Shown here in pieces: positions 14,708-15,953 of a DNA stretch of 15,953 nucleotides; position 1 is the stretch's first letter, and every line of letters begins with the position of its first letter. Made by a program: the position numbers and the translations under genes. This stretch comes from CAWJHE01 sp964614855 (GTDB lineage Bacteria; Chloroflexota; Anaerolineae; Anaerolineales; UBA4823). The notes under the pieces are model-generated. The model did no database searches, was not told where the DNA came from, and was given only the letters and a program-made list of their open reading frames with translations. The stretch lies in the NCBI GenBank assembly GCA_964614855.1, contig CAZTMX010000052.1:1-15953 (forward strand). The letters are read 5' to 3'.

Positions 14708-15953
14708 TCCTGTTCTCCGGTTATCTCTTTCAAGTATTTTTCTCGGTTTGCACTGCGGGCAATCTTCCCGCTGCTTGTTTTCACCAACCAGTTACGCGGG
14801 ACAAGATAAACGGTCCTAAGTGCGACATCTGAGCCGCGTGTGACTTTTGCTCGAATTTCAGCAGCAATGGTCTCTGGGTCTGTGGACGCAGGCGCATCTT
14901 GTTCACAACGATCTGTATTTACTTCCGCAAGCAAAACAACATCTTCTGTGCCATTCTTCTCATTGAATACCCCAAACGCTACTACCCTTCCCGGGTACAC
15001 ACCCGGGGTTTCGTTTGCCAGGCGCTCCACGTCTTGGGGATAGATGTTCTTACCGCCGACGATAATCAAATCCTTTTCCCGACCGGTCACATACAACTCT
15101 TCGTCAGCCAGATACCCCAGGTCGCCTGTCACATACCATCCGTTTTGGAATGCTTTTTCTGTCACATCTTGCCGGTGGAAGTAGCCGCTCAACATGCAAT
15201 CGCTATTTAGAAAAATTCTGCCGATATGCCGGTCTGGCAGGGGGGTTCCTTGTGCATCCCGTATGCTGATGGATGTATTTGGAATAGTCTTACCTGCGGA
15301 AACTAAATGGAGCACCTGGTCATCGTCGCTCGTTGGCAGTTGAGCGAAAAATTGATTTTGTGGGCGAGCGGGCATTGTGGCTTTCGCCAGGTTTTGCTCA
15401 TAGAATTTTTTGCGATCAATCGTATCGATCATAACCGGGGAGAGGATACCCCCCTGGGTGACTGCAAACACGTTCTCGGCCATGGCGTAGGATGTCGCAA
15501 GAGCATCCACTCTCAGGCCGTACGGCTCAAAGCGCGCCAGGAACATGCTGTGGCTTTTCCAATACATGGGCTCGGAGCAATTGATTACCGCCCTCAAGGA
15601 GGATAAATCCAGCCCATCAAGATCCCGGTCGCGGATCTTCTGGGCACAAAAGTTGTAGGCAAAATTTGGCAGCCAACACAAGGTGCCGCCATACCTGGAT
15701 ACGGCATGGAAAAGACGGTAGGGGGCGCGCACCCAGTCAAACGGTGACATCAGAACCAATGTGCTGCCCAACAGCAGTGGCATCAAGAAGCCAGCGATCA
15801 GCCCCATATCGTGGTAAAGAGGCAGCCAGCTCACTACGACATCATCCGGTGAAAATGCCAGCGCTTGCGAATAATTCTCAAGCTGGTTGAACACCGCCTG
15901 GTGAGAGAGTGCAACTCCCTTTTGTAACCCGGTGGTGCCAGATGAATGCTGGA
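14704..15953 (-). CDS. Fatty acyl-AMP ligase-like AMP-binding enzyme, C-terminal part (5' end outside the window)
   Basis: Adenylate-forming enzyme that activates a fatty acid with ATP. The frame is open to the right edge and already carries the ATP-loop motif SGTTGLQKGV (15942-15913), so the gene starts beyond the window. A GTG at 15892-15894 is an internal valine. Further motifs in order are WLPLYHDMGLI and PNFAYNFC (typical of fatty acyl-AMP ligases), SSLRAVINCSEPM, TGDLGYL, GREKDLIIVGGKNIYPQDVE, and the C-terminal catalytic lysine region SSGKIARS. FAAL enzymes pass acyl-AMP to acyl carrier proteins of polyketide or lipid pathways; a long-chain acyl-CoA ligase is the alternative. The FAAL-specific insertion cannot be confirmed here. 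Its TAA overlaps the stop codon of the convergent kinase gene. Confidence 0.88.
   Translation of the reverse strand, partial: QHSSGTTGLQKGVALSHQAVFNQLENYSQALAFSPDDVVVSWLPLYHDMGLIAGFLMPLLLGSTLVLMSPFDWVRAPYRLFHAVSRYGGTLCWLPNFAYNFCAQKIRDRDLDGLDLSSLRAVINCSEPMYWKSHSMFLARFEPYGLRVDALATSYAMAENVFAVTQGGILSPVMIDTIDRKKFYEQNLAKATMPARPQNQFFAQLPTSDDDQVLHLVSAGKTIPNTSISIRDAQGTPLPDRHIGRIFLNSDCMLSGYFHRQDVTEKAFQNGWYVTGDLGYLADEELYVTGREKDLIIVGGKNIYPQDVERLANETPGVYPGRVVAFGVFNEKNGTEDVVLLAEVNTDRCEQDAPASTDPETIAAEIRAKVTRGSDVALRTVYLVPRNWLVKTSSGKIARSANREKYLKEITGEQD

Noticed and set aside
15892..15894. GTG as the start of the AMP-ligase gene
   Set aside because: The frame stays open upstream to the window edge and already encodes SGTTGLQKGV, an essential motif, so the GTG is internal and the gene is partial.
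1..15953. CRISPR arrays, tRNA or rRNA genes, insertion sequences, phage genes
   Set aside because: No regularly spaced direct repeats, tRNA-like cloverleaf, rRNA-like stretch, transposase or integrase motif was seen on either strand.

Overview
The window looks like a piece of a bacterial chromosome with middling GC content, most likely from a Chloroflexota (Anaerolineae-like) organism. That placement is an inference from gene style: a PknB-type kinase fused to a WSPD-repeat beta-propeller, small unknown membrane proteins beside housekeeping genes, and mixed use of Shine-Dalgarno and SD-less starts. Nothing resembling a phage, insertion sequence, CRISPR array, tRNA or rRNA was seen.

Region 1 (1-3246, minus strand) is a tightly packed run. 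cinA is followed 17 nt later by an amidohydrolase of the MTA/SAH deaminase type that carries an extra C-terminal CYTH-like domain, and then, after 3 nt, by the first 25 codons of a probable inositol-monophosphatase-family gene that leaves the window. All three point to nucleotide or phosphate-ester housekeeping. The second half of CinA has lost the usual deamidase signature.

Region 2 (3424-9057, minus strand) is a complete branched-chain amino-acid type (LIV/HAAT) ABC importer: a lipoprotein binding protein (livJ-like), permeases livH and livM, ATPases livG and livF, and then a four-helix membrane protein of unknown function. A terminator- or attenuator-like hairpin sits just after the binding-protein gene, as expected if that protein is made in excess over the permeases. 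A second long inverted repeat closes the operon before cinA. The 385-bp region upstream of livJ (9058-9442) holds promoter-like elements, a LacI-family-like palindrome and an isolated strong SD-like sequence.

Region 3 (9443-14707, plus strand) starts with an unknown six-helix membrane protein that probably has a very short or absent 5' leader. It is followed 38 nt later by gyrB and then by a transmembrane Ser/Thr protein kinase with an extracytoplasmic beta-propeller.

Region 4 (14704-15953, minus strand) is the C-terminal part of a fatty acyl-AMP ligase-like adenylating enzyme. It converges on the kinase gene so closely that the two stop codons overlap, and it continues past the right edge of the window.

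No clear new multi-gene system was found. The most unusual items are the amidohydrolase-CYTH fusion, the degenerate CinA C-terminus, the unknown membrane protein in the liv operon, the enlarged LivM, and the kinase-propeller receptor.
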